Source: an uncultured Oscillospiraceae bacterium
GTDB taxonomy: Bacteria; Bacillota; Clostridia; Oscillospirales; Ruminococcaceae
Reading direction: 5' to 3'
NCBI GenBank assembly: GCA_949741215.1
Contig: CATJLA010000117.1
Location: forward strand, 31,768-95,767
DNA length: 64,000 bases
Shown here: positions 10,292-20,071 of the stretch, one piece after another
How the letters are laid out: every line of letters begins with the position of its first letter
Position numbering within the stretch: position 1 is the first letter of the stretch
The notes under the pieces: generated by a model
The model's database searches: none
Told to the model about the DNA's origin: nothing
Seen by the model: the letters and a program-made list of their open reading frames with translations, nothing else
Position numbers and translations under genes: made by a program

Positions 10292-11059
10292 CTATGGCTG
10301 CTGTACGGCTACTGCTACAAACCTGCCGTTGGATACGTGATAGCTGCAGGTGGTCAGGGTGAGGATACGGTCTCCAAATTGGGCTTGTGTGCCGGTTTGA
10401 TAAAGGGATAGCTGCTGCACTTTGCAGATATATTCCTCAAAAATTTCTTGGTCGGAAAGAGTTGTGTACCGGCTGCCTAAAATAGAGGGCCCGTTCTCCT
10501 CCGGCTGGTCTAAATCCAGGTAAAAGGCTCCTAAGAGCTGCCAGCGGCCCTCTTCGGTCAGGGTATCGAACAGAATCTCCATGTGCTCCCGGGCAAAAGC
10601 TTCGTCGGCGTAGCTTAACAGGGGGCTGAGCATGGCGCCGTTTTTCATGTTATGGCCGTAGATTACCAGGTGATCTCCCTCCGGTGGGGTATTCTCCCCT
10701 AAAAATAGGCTGCCGCTTACAGAGGCGCTTTTGTCAAAGGCTCGGCGGAGGTAATATTCCGGCTGGTCAGGGGTGTACATTACCGGGTAGTCAATTTCAG
10801 TGCCGGGGATGGAAAGCCAGCCGGCAAAGTCACTGTTCTGCTGGTACAAAAGGTCATACTTGCTTAAATGGCCGGAGGAGGTGTATCGCTCCGGCAGCTG
10901 CTGGGCTTGACGCACCTGTTCTGTCAGCTTGCGGACGGCTTCCTTTTCCTGGTAGCCTCGAACAAGATCCCGCAGCACAATTCCTCCGCAGAGCAGAAAC
11001 CCTGCCATACATACCCACAGAAGCAGAGTGCTTGTTTTTTGTTTTTGAAAAGCTGCCAT
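10292..11059 (-). CDS. srtB: Class B sortase
   Basis: DFAGWLSIPGTEIDYPVMYTPDQPEYYLRRAFD...LVIYGHNMKNGAMLSPL...ILTLTTCSYHVSNGRFVAVAV; catalytic H, TLTTC and R motifs. Confidence 0.92.
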   Translation of the reverse strand: MAAFQKQKTSTLLLWVCMAGFLLCGGIVLRDLVRGYQEKEAVRKLTEQVRQAQQLPERYTSSGHLSKYDLLYQQNSDFAGWLSIPGTEIDYPVMYTPDQPEYYLRRAFDKSASVSGSLFLGENTPPEGDHLVIYGHNMKNGAMLSPLLSYADEAFAREHMEILFDTLTEEGRWQLLGAFYLDLDQPEENGPSILGSRYTTLSDQEIFEEYICKVQQLSLYQTGTQAQFGDRILTLTTCSYHVSNGRFVAVAVQQP

Positions 11060-11124
11060 TTTCCAAACCTCCTTATGAAAGCGCCGGCGCCGGTGAGCGT
11101 TTCACCAGCGCCGTTTTTCATCCT

Positions 11125-14100
11125 TTATTTGGGCTGCTTCTTCTTTTTGTAAAGCAAAATACCAATTCCTGCGCACAGGAAGCCTAAGGCCAGGGCAGCC
11201 AGCAAGCCGGTTGCTGTTTCGTCGCCGGTATAGGGCTGTTTTTCCTCTGGGGTTTTGGGCGGGTTTTCCGGTTTGGAGGAGGACTGGGAGGAAGACCCGG
11301 TGCTGCTGGAAGGGTCGTCAGGATCGTTTCCATCGTCTCCCTTATGGTTGACGAAGCGCACCTCTATTTCCGCTCCCTCTGTCAGGGTACCCTCTCCATT
11401 GGTGACGGTAGTGGTATACCCGTTCTGGTTGGCTTCTTTTTCAATCACTGTGTAATGGGTGCCTATCGGAAGGTTATCGATCATTACCCACTGGTTGTGC
11501 CGCAGAATTATTTCACCGCCGCTTGTAATCTCCCCTTCCTTGCTGCCGCTGTAGGGGAAAGGACCGGGCAGCTCGCTGCCGTCGGCTCCGGTAAAGGTAA
11601 TGATGAAATGAAAGTCCCGGTTTGGGTCCCCTCCGCCGCCGGTTACTATCTTCCGCAGGAGGATTGCCTGATGCTTTTCCCGGTTATTTTGGATGACCGC
11701 CTCACCGGTTTGGCCTTTTATAATGGTACCGTCAGCATCGGTATATGTGATAGTATACCCCATAGATACATCATCATCTACCTCTTCCACCTTGTATTTG
11801 GTACCGCCGGGCAGGCCGGTAATCAGGGCTTCCTCGTTGTGCTTCAGCCCAATAGAACCGCCGTTTTCCAGTGTTCCGGCCGTTCCTTCCGTGTCAGAAC
11901 CTCTCTGCCTTATGGTATAGCTGTACTTCCCTTCAAGGGGGGTGCCGTCTGTGTTGGTAAGGGTTACCGTAAAATGGAAGTGGATATCAAGATTCCCCGC
12001 TGCGCCGGTAACCTGCTTATAGATTAACAGTCTGCCGTTGGGATCGTCCCACCGGTTTTCAAAGCGGGCCACGGCTTCTACCCTGCCGCCTGTCTCCGTA
12101 TTTTGCAGGATGCCCTGCTGCGGGTTATCGCCAACCACCTGGTAATGATCTGTCGGCTGCTCTTCTACGGTATAAACAGTGCCAACAGGCAGGCCGACAA
12201 TCGTAATTTTCTCCCCATGGCGCAGTTTGACGGTATCATTTACTGAAATTGCCGTTTTTACCGTTCCGTCTTCGTTATATTGGGGGGCGCCCACGTAGGG
12301 ATAGCTGCCTGTCGCACCGCCGGAAAGGGTTACAGTAAAGCTGAACTGCTGTTTCATATCAATTTCCGCCTCCGAGCCCTCCGGAATGGTGACAGTTTTT
12401 TGGATTGTCAGCGCAGAAAGCAGCTCTTTGCCGTTGACAAAATCAGCATGCTCCCGCAGGGCAGCTTTTCCACGGATTTCCCCTTCTATTACGATGGGGT
12501 CATCCTCCTGCACAGGAATGGGGTACAGAGGGAAGAAATCCGCCTCCTTTTTCTCGGTAATCCTATAATGGGCGCCTATGGGCAGGCCCTTAATGATAAT
12601 TTCTTCATCGTGATGCAGAGGGAGTGTTTCTCCGCTTTTAACCGTCCCCTCCTTATCGGTTCCGTAAAAGCGGAAGGAACCCGGTAAGGCGGTTCCGTCT
12701 GCCTGGAAGAAATCTATGGTAAACCAGAAGTTATGCGTGAAATCCGCAGGATTCAAACCGCTGCCTGCCAACATTTTGCTGACACTCAGCTCACCGGTTT
12801 GCTGCTCGGTCTCTTTGTTATCAGTAACTACAACGGTGTTGATCAGGCTGAACAGACCGGTGATATCAATGCCGGAAATATCCTCAATCCTGCCAAGGCT
12901 GCCGCCGTAGCTCTCCTGTCCTAGGTAGTTCTGCTCTACCCGGGTGCGCAGATAGCCGACATCCGTAAAGAAGAAAGGCTCTACCAGCCCGCCGCCGTCC
13001 TCTTCATGGAGACCATAGTCTATAACTTCATTGCCGTTTTTGTAGTGGAGGTTCATGCTGCGTTTTATCACTGCACTGCCGGTACCCTCCAGCAGGACGT
13101 CGCGCCAGCCGTTGTTCATATGGAATTGCCCGGAGTCCTGATACTGGGCATAGGCTGTAATGTCCTGCAGGGTAATGTTGACGTCGCCGTCGGATGCGTA
13201 TTTCACCATAGTTTGGGCAAGTTTACCTACCCCAGCCATAACGCTTACGCCATCCTCCGGGGTGCCGGCGTCAGCATAGATGGAATAATTGCCCACAATT
13301 ACCGGGATATCCGTTTGATTCAGCTTATAGCCAGGCGGAACACTGGTTTCTCTGAGTGTATATTCGGCGCCCGGAGCTTCCCAGACTACCGTTGCATGGC
13401 CGGCGGAGCTTCCTCCCTTTGGATCAAAAACCAAATTTCCGTTTTGGTCTGTTACACCTGTAACGGAGAAGCCGCCTCCATTCCGAGTGAGTGTAAACGC
13501 AGCGCCCTGCACCGGGTTGTTGTCCTCGTCCACTTTGCGCACACGCAGCTGACGCTGCTCGTTGGAAATATAAATCAAAGAGCGGAAGTTCCGATTAAAC
13601 TGGTCTACATTCAAAAAGCTGAAGCCCCGTCCGCTGCCGGTATAATCCGCTGTTGCGCTCATAATAGCATTCGCCGCCGCTTCTATCTTCGCTTTGGTTT
13701 GCTCCGGGGTGTTGCCCTGGAGATACCGCTTTAGGGCGTTGTATCTGGCCTCCGGGCTTGTTTCGTTAATTCCCAGCTTCTGCAAAGCCTCCGGCACAAT
13801 AATGCCGTAAACCATACGCATATCAAAGTCTTCCGGGCCGTTCAGCTCATACCGCCCTGCAATGCCAGGCAGATCGCTAAGCTCCCCGGTAAGCCGGCGG
13901 TTTCCCTCATCCCAACGCAGGTACCACTCCGGATAAGACACCTCAGACATCCCGGCGCACTGCGTCAAAGCGGCAATCAGCACATTTTTACGCCAATTAT
14001 CAACAGTAAGTGTTTCTCCTGCTTGGGGCTTTATGCTCCAAAAGCCCATGGTATTGCTTCCGTAAAGCGGCAGCCAGCTTGTTTCTATGACGTTACCGCT

Positions 14101-17100
14101 TTCATCCTTTTCCTCATGCCGCAGGGTAGGAATTGTCAGCACAAGGCTTTGCTCCTGAATATCTGTGCTTACCGTTTTGCTTTCGTCCGCTTCAATCTCT
14201 CCGGAAGAAGCATTGTAGTGCCCGAAGGTAATCGTCCCATTACCGTCAACATAAGAAATAAAGCTGGCATAGGACGCACTGCTCCATCGGTTTGCCACCG
14301 AGAGCATTGCAGTGGCAGGGTCCAGCTGTAACACAATATCCACCGGCGGGGCCCGGTAACCTGAGGGCGTAGTTATCTCTTTTAAAATGTAAAATTCGCC
14401 GGTAAACTCTCCTTCCGGGGCGTGGGGGTTATATTTATCCCGGAAGTTGTAGGGATTTCGAACCTCCCGCGTTTCCCCTGTAGGGTTGCCCTCTTCATCC
14501 AATATGTCCACAATGGTAACCTGTTCAAACCTGGCTGTCCCGTCCTCTTCAGTAACTAAGGTTGCCATTGCTTGGGCATTTTCCATCTGCTTTACATAAT
14601 ATTTATTTGCTGTATCAGTTACACCATTGTTATCTGTGCAGGTTAAAGCGCCGGCAGTACCCTCATCAGCCTTTTCCGCCGGGTAAAGCTCAAACTGAAC
14701 TCCTTCCAGCGGCTTGCCTTCTTCATCCACCTTTTTAATCTGCTGGTAAAGGGCCTGCTGCAGATTAAAGCGCAGGGCCAGGCTGGAGTCATAATACCCG
14801 CGTTCCATGTAGAACATTTTCAGGGTATGGCTGGTGTTGCTGGCAAAGGTTTGGCCGTTCCAGTCGTCCTCGTTTATTGCTCTGCCGCCTGTTTCGGCTG
14901 CTGCTTTCTCAAACTGCTCGCGCAGGGTGGTTGCAATTTCACATGCTGCAGGTTCTGTTCCGGAAATATACTCAGGAATACCAGGCTCTATTCCTTGCGC
15001 TTCGTCTCCAAAACCACGGCCCACATAAACATCACCAGTTGCAAAATCTATAATTCCATACAGCTCACTATGGACACCGCCAATATCCAGCACCAGTACA
15101 TCGTCAATAAACACCCAGACGTCGTCGTCCCCGGCAAAATTGAAAGTCATCGGTTTATTACCAGCCGAACCCATGTTAATCTCGCCGTTAATTGGCTGAC
15201 GAAAATCTATTTGTATGGTCATGCCTAGATAGTGATTGATTCCGTTTGCACTTTGGGATACACCGCTGATCAGCTGCTTTTTTGTTTCCCCATTATCCAA
15301 CGTTTCGGTTTTTATGTCACTAAAAACCTGCGTTCCTTTATTAAACGGGAAGAAATTGCCTTCTTTTGAGCCATCTGTGCGGAGTGTCGCCGGGGCATCG
15401 TAGAGGATAAAATGGTTTCCATCCTCCCCGCTGAATTCGGCAAAATTCTCCCGCATATAATAGTAATAATATCCTTCTTCGTCTATTTGGAATAAGCCTT
15501 TTACATCCTGGTATGCCTGTTTGCCATCTCTATTCCATCGACTAAACAAGTACCCTAAGGATTCTTCTCCCCCGGCAGCTTTCCATTGGTTTATAACAGT
15601 ATCGCTTAGGTTTGGGGCAGGATTACCGTAAGGAGGGGCGCTTGACGTTGTTCCTGTCCACGCGCCTAAAGGATGGCTTATATCGCCATTAGTGCCGCCA
15701 TACCCTACACAATCGCTTACAGTATTCCAATAACTAACTTTATGGACAATGTCAGATTTTTTAAAAAAATCAGTTGCATTTTCTTTTTGAAACAGCTCCG
15801 GATATAGCCACTCCCTTGCAAGAGACATATTAATAACCGGATAACCCAGTGAATCCAAGTTGCGGTTTACAACTCCCTGCATATTAGCATAATCTTGACC
15901 AAATTTAGAGCCCTGCCCTGCGCCTCTATTCCAAAGTCCGCCATGCCCTATGCTGTCTCCAAAGTAAAGAAGATGATTTGTGTTGATACCTCTATTTGCT
16001 GTATTTGCATTTGTGACGCTTGCGAGGCCAATCGGATTTGTAGGCGCTGTTTCTGTATCTTTTTTGTCAGTTTCCAAATTCCAATAAAGGCCAGTATGCC
16101 AATGATCTTTCACCAAAGCATCATTCTCTGTATAAGGATTAACCGTATAATCAAACAAATTAACCACCGTATTGGGCGGGTTTACCCCCTGAACAATATG
16201 GCTTTGAAGATCTGCTTTGGTCAAAGCAGTACCAACGGGGTTATTCAGCTCCAAAATAACGCAAAGCTTTTCCAGATCCCCCTGCACATTCTCGGCAGGA
16301 TAAGCGTAGATGGTATAGCTGCCCGCCCAGGCGCTGCCGTCGATCAAATCCAGCAGCTGCTCGTCCCAGAGGATGGGAACAACCTGCTCGCTCCCGTCCG
16401 CCAAAACCGCCAGAATAGCCTTGGGCAACAATTCCAGAACTACCGCCTTGTCCGCTGGATGCTCCGAATCCGCCGGCAGCCCCAGCACCCAGCTTTCCAG
16501 CCTTTCCTGCCAGAGCAAGGTTTCATCCTCCTCATACTGCCACCTCCAGCTGGAAATCATCTGCTTTTGGGCGCAAATTTCGCAGACGTAGCCGCAAGGG
16601 GTCTCGCCTTCCACATAACCGCAGGCCTCGTCATGATACGGGTGGTGCTCACAAAGGCTTTCATCCCCCGCCTTGCAGATTATACAATAGTATCTGCAGG
16701 GGCTTTCTCCCTCCACATAACCACAGGTCTCTGTGTGCTCGGGATGATGCTCGCAAAGGTTTTTCTTCTCCGCCGCACAAATTTCACAGACATAAGTGCA
16801 CTCAGCCTCACCCTCTATATATCCGCAGCTCTCGTCGTGTTCCGGATGGTGCTCGCAAAGGCCCGTGTCCTCAGGTTCGTCACCGGGGACGTCATCCTCC
16901 TCAGGCTCTTTATTACACTCGGTACACAAAAAGCCACAGGGAGCCTCTCCCTCTATGTAGCCGCAGCTCTCGTCATGCTCCGGATGGTGCTCACAAAGGC
17001 CCGTGTCCTCGGGTTCGTCACCGGGGACGTCATCCTCCTCAGGCTCTTTATTACACTCGGTACACAAAAAGCCGCAGGGAGCCTCTCCCTCTATGTAGCC

Positions 17101-17346
17101 GCAGCTCTCGTCGTGTTCCGGGTGGTGCTCACAAAGATTCTGACCCGCGCTTACGTCGCCAGGCGCCACATTTTCAGTTGCGTTCTCCCTACAGAGTTCA
17201 CATTCCTCCAAAACCGCCTGATGGGGACACAAACCTGAAGCCTCCTCCGTTTCCAGCGCAAAAGACACACCGCCGAATGCGGAAAACAACATGCAAAGGC
17301 TTAAAACCCACGCAAGAGGGCGCTTTAAAAAGCGCTTGTTTCCCAT
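11125..17346 (-). CDS. Giant sortase-anchored surface protein: signal peptide, five Cys/His-rich repeats, fibro-slime-like domain, SpaA/Cna-B-like and repeated beta-sandwich domains, QPYTG sorting signal
   Basis: Signal peptide MGNKRFLKRPLAWVLSLCMLFSAFGGVSFALE at 17346 with RBS; FNFAGDDDVWVFIDDVLVLDIGGVHSELYG; KVDEEGKPLEGVQFELY; C-terminus KQPYTGDETATGLLAALALGFLCAGIGILLYKKKK. The ORF track start at 17628 is too far upstream. Confidence 0.9.
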   Translation of the reverse strand: MGNKRFLKRPLAWVLSLCMLFSAFGGVSFALETEEASGLCPHQAVLEECELCRENATENVAPGDVSAGQNLCEHHPEHDESCGYIEGEAPCGFLCTECNKEPEEDDVPGDEPEDTGLCEHHPEHDESCGYIEGEAPCGFLCTECNKEPEEDDVPGDEPEDTGLCEHHPEHDESCGYIEGEAECTYVCEICAAEKKNLCEHHPEHTETCGYVEGESPCRYYCIICKAGDESLCEHHPYHDEACGYVEGETPCGYVCEICAQKQMISSWRWQYEEDETLLWQERLESWVLGLPADSEHPADKAVVLELLPKAILAVLADGSEQVVPILWDEQLLDLIDGSAWAGSYTIYAYPAENVQGDLEKLCVILELNNPVGTALTKADLQSHIVQGVNPPNTVVNLFDYTVNPYTENDALVKDHWHTGLYWNLETDKKDTETAPTNPIGLASVTNANTANRGINTNHLLYFGDSIGHGGLWNRGAGQGSKFGQDYANMQGVVNRNLDSLGYPVINMSLAREWLYPELFQKENATDFFKKSDIVHKVSYWNTVSDCVGYGGTNGDISHPLGAWTGTTSSAPPYGNPAPNLSDTVINQWKAAGGEESLGYLFSRWNRDGKQAYQDVKGLFQIDEEGYYYYYMRENFAEFSGEDGNHFILYDAPATLRTDGSKEGNFFPFNKGTQVFSDIKTETLDNGETKKQLISGVSQSANGINHYLGMTIQIDFRQPINGEINMGSAGNKPMTFNFAGDDDVWVFIDDVLVLDIGGVHSELYGIIDFATGDVYVGRGFGDEAQGIEPGIPEYISGTEPAACEIATTLREQFEKAAAETGGRAINEDDWNGQTFASNTSHTLKMFYMERGYYDSSLALRFNLQQALYQQIKKVDEEGKPLEGVQFELYPAEKADEGTAGALTCTDNNGVTDTANKYYVKQMENAQAMATLVTEEDGTARFEQVTIVDILDEEGNPTGETREVRNPYNFRDKYNPHAPEGEFTGEFYILKEITTPSGYRAPPVDIVLQLDPATAMLSVANRWSSASYASFISYVDGNGTITFGHYNASSGEIEADESKTVSTDIQEQSLVLTIPTLRHEEKDESGNVIETSWLPLYGSNTMGFWSIKPQAGETLTVDNWRKNVLIAALTQCAGMSEVSYPEWYLRWDEGNRRLTGELSDLPGIAGRYELNGPEDFDMRMVYGIIVPEALQKLGINETSPEARYNALKRYLQGNTPEQTKAKIEAAANAIMSATADYTGSGRGFSFLNVDQFNRNFRSLIYISNEQRQLRVRKVDEDNNPVQGAAFTLTRNGGGFSVTGVTDQNGNLVFDPKGGSSAGHATVVWEAPGAEYTLRETSVPPGYKLNQTDIPVIVGNYSIYADAGTPEDGVSVMAGVGKLAQTMVKYASDGDVNITLQDITAYAQYQDSGQFHMNNGWRDVLLEGTGSAVIKRSMNLHYKNGNEVIDYGLHEEDGGGLVEPFFFTDVGYLRTRVEQNYLGQESYGGSLGRIEDISGIDITGLFSLINTVVVTDNKETEQQTGELSVSKMLAGSGLNPADFTHNFWFTIDFFQADGTALPGSFRFYGTDKEGTVKSGETLPLHHDEEIIIKGLPIGAHYRITEKKEADFFPLYPIPVQEDDPIVIEGEIRGKAALREHADFVNGKELLSALTIQKTVTIPEGSEAEIDMKQQFSFTVTLSGGATGSYPYVGAPQYNEDGTVKTAISVNDTVKLRHGEKITIVGLPVGTVYTVEEQPTDHYQVVGDNPQQGILQNTETGGRVEAVARFENRWDDPNGRLLIYKQVTGAAGNLDIHFHFTVTLTNTDGTPLEGKYSYTIRQRGSDTEGTAGTLENGGSIGLKHNEEALITGLPGGTKYKVEEVDDDVSMGYTITYTDADGTIIKGQTGEAVIQNNREKHQAILLRKIVTGGGGDPNRDFHFIITFTGADGSELPGPFPYSGSKEGEITSGGEIILRHNQWVMIDNLPIGTHYTVIEKEANQNGYTTTVTNGEGTLTEGAEIEVRFVNHKGDDGNDPDDPSSSTGSSSQSSSKPENPPKTPEEKQPYTGDETATGLLAALALGFLCAGIGILLYKKKKQPK
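16861..17136 (-). repeat. Two near-identical 138-bp tandem repeats in the adhesin gene
   Basis: LCEHHPEHDESCGYIEGEAPCGFLCTECNKEPEEDDVPGDEPEDTG encoded twice (16999-17136, 16861-16998) with few silent differences; three divergent copies follow. Confidence 0.92.
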
Positions 17347-17805
17347 AATTGCAACCTCTCCTTTAATTCTGGCATATATCAGAACATCGCGGCCAGAAAA
17401 CCGCAAGATATCCCTCAAAGAGTGAAAGGAAGTTGGCCTACAACGCAGACCAGTCCGCTGGTCAGGCGGACTGCTGATTTCTCCATATATCCCTGCGGAC
17501 ACGCTCCTCTGCAAAAGCGGAAAACAGGCGAAAAAACACCGGGCATCCGGTGCTTGTCTGATTTCTTTCTGATATTCTTTCCGCCTTATCCCCGGTTTTT
17601 TCGGGATTTGTCCTGCTTTCTCCTGCAAAGCTTTGCGTTATCCGGACAAGAGGTATCATCAAAATCAGCATACTGCCGCAGTACAGGGAATGCTGCTCCT
17701 CCTGACTGCATTTCTGTAATATGATAATAGATTATAACACGTTTTTTTGCCTAATACAAGGCTGTTTTTCTTCTAAAAGCAAATTTGTGTGACGAAAAAC
17801 TATGG

Positions 17806-17885
17806 GTCTAAATAATTTTTTTGTTAAAAAACGGCTTTACATTCAAGTTTTTTAGTCTAAAAAATTTTTGTTGAAAAAACAAGCC
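17806..17885. repeat. Pair of AT-rich direct repeats, about 31 bp each
   Basis: gtctaaataatttttttgttaaaaaacggct and gtctaaaaaatttttgttgaaaaaacaagcc, 49 bp apart. Confidence 0.55.
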
Positions 17886-17932
17886 TCAGAATTATAGACT
17901 TTAACCTAAGATTAAAATCTATAACTCTGAGG
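17884..17932. repeat. 21-bp inverted repeat
   Basis: CCTCAGAATTATAGACTTTAA-cctaaga-TTAAAATCTATAACTCTGAGG; 19/21 match. Confidence 0.7.
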
Positions 17933-18036
17933 ATCTATTCTTTTTCTTCGTTTTACAGACAGTAAAATAAAACGAAAAAAATAATCCTCGCCTTGCCTCC
18001 TTCCCGGAAGCTCAGCTCGGATTATTCTTTCTCAGT

Positions 18037-18116
18037 GCGGATAACAGGACTTGAACCTGCACGTCGGAGACACCAGATCCTAAATCTGGCGCGTCTGCCA
18101 ATTCCGCCATATCCGC
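18037..18116 (-). tRNA. tRNA-Leu (anticodon TAG)
   Basis: Minus strand gcggatatggcggaattggcagacgcgccagatttaggatctggtgtctccgacgtgcaggttcaagtcctgttatccgc; anticodon stem CCAGA-TTTAGGA-TCTGG. Confidence 0.9.
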
Positions 18117-18235
18117 AAAAATATTTTACCTGAGGGTTAGTTTATCACAATCTTCTCGTTTTGTCAATCCGGACAAAGCGCCCCAGGCCAAAGCGCTAAA
18201 GCCCACCGGCCCGGGACGTCCCCCAAAAATAAAAG

Positions 18236-19510
18236 CTACAAACTGAACTGCCCTTTTTCCAGCATCGACTGTGCCGCCAGCAAAATGCCCATTTTGCCGC
18301 TGGGATAGGTAAGCCCCCCCTGCAGCCACACGGCGTAAGGCTCCCGAATCGGCCCGTCTGCCGAAAGCTCAATGGATGCCCCCATGGTAAAGGCCCCCGC
18401 CGCCATAATCACCTGGTCCTGATAGCCAGGCATATCCCAGGGCTCCGGGGTGACGTAAGCGTCCACCGGGGAGCCCTGCTGGATTCCCTGGCAGAAGGCC
18501 ACCAGCCCCTCGGGAGATCCGGTTTCCACCACCTGAATAATATCGGTGCGGGGCTCGTTCCAACGGGGATAGACCGTGCAGCCCAAATTCTCAAACAGCT
18601 TTGCCGCAAACACCCCGGTTTTAATGGCCGAGGCCACCACCGTTGGCGCAAAGAAAAAACCCTGATACATATACCGGGACTCCTGCAGGCTGCATCCCAC
18701 CTCCCTGCCCATGCCCGGGGAGGTAAGCCGGTAAGCGCAAAGCTCAACCAGGCGCTTACGTCCCGCAATGTAACCGCCGGTATGGGCAATGCCGCCCCCG
18801 GGGTTTTTGATCAACGAGCCGATAACCAGATCCGCCCCCACCTGGGTAGGCTCTCGGGTTTCGGCAAACTCGCCATAGCAGTTATCCACCATGATAATCG
18901 CTTCCGGATTGCCTTCCCGCACCTTCCGGCATATTTTTTCTATGACGTCGATGGTAAGGGAGGCCCGCACCGCATACCCCCGGGAACGCTGCAAATAAGC
19001 CACCTTCACCCCTTTTACCGCCTGGGGAATGCTCTCATAATCCGGGGTGCCGTCCGGCCTGAGCTCCAACTGACGGTAGACCACGCCGAAGTCTTTCAGG
19101 GAGCCGTCCCCCGGAGCGCCCTGGATGCCGATCACTTCCGTCAGGGTATCATAAGGGCTGCCGGTTAAAGAGAGCAGGACGTCGCCGGGACGGAGAACCC
19201 CAAACAGCGCCGTAGTAAGGGCGTGGGTGCCGGAAACAAAGCTGTGGCGCACCAAAGCGTCCTCAGCGCCAAACACCTGGGCGTAAATGCCGTCCAGCTC
19301 ATCCCGGCCTTTGTCCCCGTAGCCATAGCCGGTGGAGCCGTAAAAATAACTTTCGCTTACCCGGTGGTCCTGAAAAGCAGCCAGCACCTTCAGCTGGTTG
19401 TATTCGGCAATCCGGTCAATCTCCTCAAACCGCTCCTGCACCGCCTGCTGGGTTTGTTCTCCCAATGCCCTCAGCTTGGGGTCCAGCTTAAAAAATTCCT
19501 GTTCTGCCAT
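18236..19510 (-). CDS. Methionine gamma-lyase family protein (YnbB-like, PLP-dependent)
   Basis: YFYGSTGYGYGDKGRDELDGIYAQVFGAEDALVRHSFVSGTHALTTALFGVLRPGD...IMVDNCYGEFAETREPTQVGADLVIGSLIKNPGGGIA. Confidence 0.92.
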   Translation of the reverse strand: MAEQEFFKLDPKLRALGEQTQQAVQERFEEIDRIAEYNQLKVLAAFQDHRVSESYFYGSTGYGYGDKGRDELDGIYAQVFGAEDALVRHSFVSGTHALTTALFGVLRPGDVLLSLTGSPYDTLTEVIGIQGAPGDGSLKDFGVVYRQLELRPDGTPDYESIPQAVKGVKVAYLQRSRGYAVRASLTIDVIEKICRKVREGNPEAIIMVDNCYGEFAETREPTQVGADLVIGSLIKNPGGGIAHTGGYIAGRKRLVELCAYRLTSPGMGREVGCSLQESRYMYQGFFFAPTVVASAIKTGVFAAKLFENLGCTVYPRWNEPRTDIIQVVETGSPEGLVAFCQGIQQGSPVDAYVTPEPWDMPGYQDQVIMAAGAFTMGASIELSADGPIREPYAVWLQGGLTYPSGKMGILLAAQSMLEKGQFSL

Positions 19511-19531
19511 GACGTCATTTTCCTTTCATTC

Positions 19532-20071
19532 TCATGCTTTGCCCGATTGCCGGAGCAACTCCACGGCACATTCCAAAGAAATGCACCGGGCATACCGGTT
19601 CGGCCAGATAAAATGGTTGTAATACCGGTAGGTATCCTCTTTTTTCATAAAATCGTTATCAAAGGTAGAGTTGGTCCCCTCCGGCGCTAGCATTTCAAAG
19701 CCATGCTCAAAGCCGCTTTTGATGGTGGCGTCTATGCAGAAATCGGTCTGCAGGCCCACAATCATAATCCGTTTTTCCTGCTTTTGCGCCAGGTACTCCG
19801 CCAATCCCGTGGAGGGATGAAAAGCGCTGTTCACCGTTTTATCAAAAATGCGCTCCCCTTGCTCCGGAGCAAATCCCTCATAAATCTGAAATTTCTCATC
19901 CCCAACAGAAAACCCGGTGCCGGGGCCGTCGTCATGCCGGACATATACAACCTCCACCCGGTTTTTTCTTGCTTCCGCAAGCAGCGTTTGGATATTGCTC
20001 CGCACCTTTTCAAATTCATACAATCTTTCATCGGTGATCCCCTTTTGGGTATCCACCACCAACAAAATCAT
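19532..20071 (-). CDS. Isochorismatase-family cysteine hydrolase
   Basis: MILLVVDTQKGITDERLYEF...VVYVRHDDGPGTGF...RIMIVGLQTDFCIDATIKSGFEHGF. Confidence 0.9.
   Translation of the reverse strand: MILLVVDTQKGITDERLYEFEKVRSNIQTLLAEARKNRVEVVYVRHDDGPGTGFSVGDEKFQIYEGFAPEQGERIFDKTVNSAFHPSTGLAEYLAQKQEKRIMIVGLQTDFCIDATIKSGFEHGFEMLAPEGTNSTFDNDFMKKEDTYRYYNHFIWPNRYARCISLECAVELLRQSGKA

Noticed and set aside
16861-17136. CRISPR-like tandem repeat
   Set aside because: Repeats are in-frame coding units of 138 bp without spacers.
17560-17660. Possible c-di-GMP riboswitch upstream of the adhesin (minus strand ...GGATAACGCAAAGCTTTGCAGG...)
   Set aside because: Only the short ACGCAAAGC string matches; the other conserved GEMM elements are not visible.
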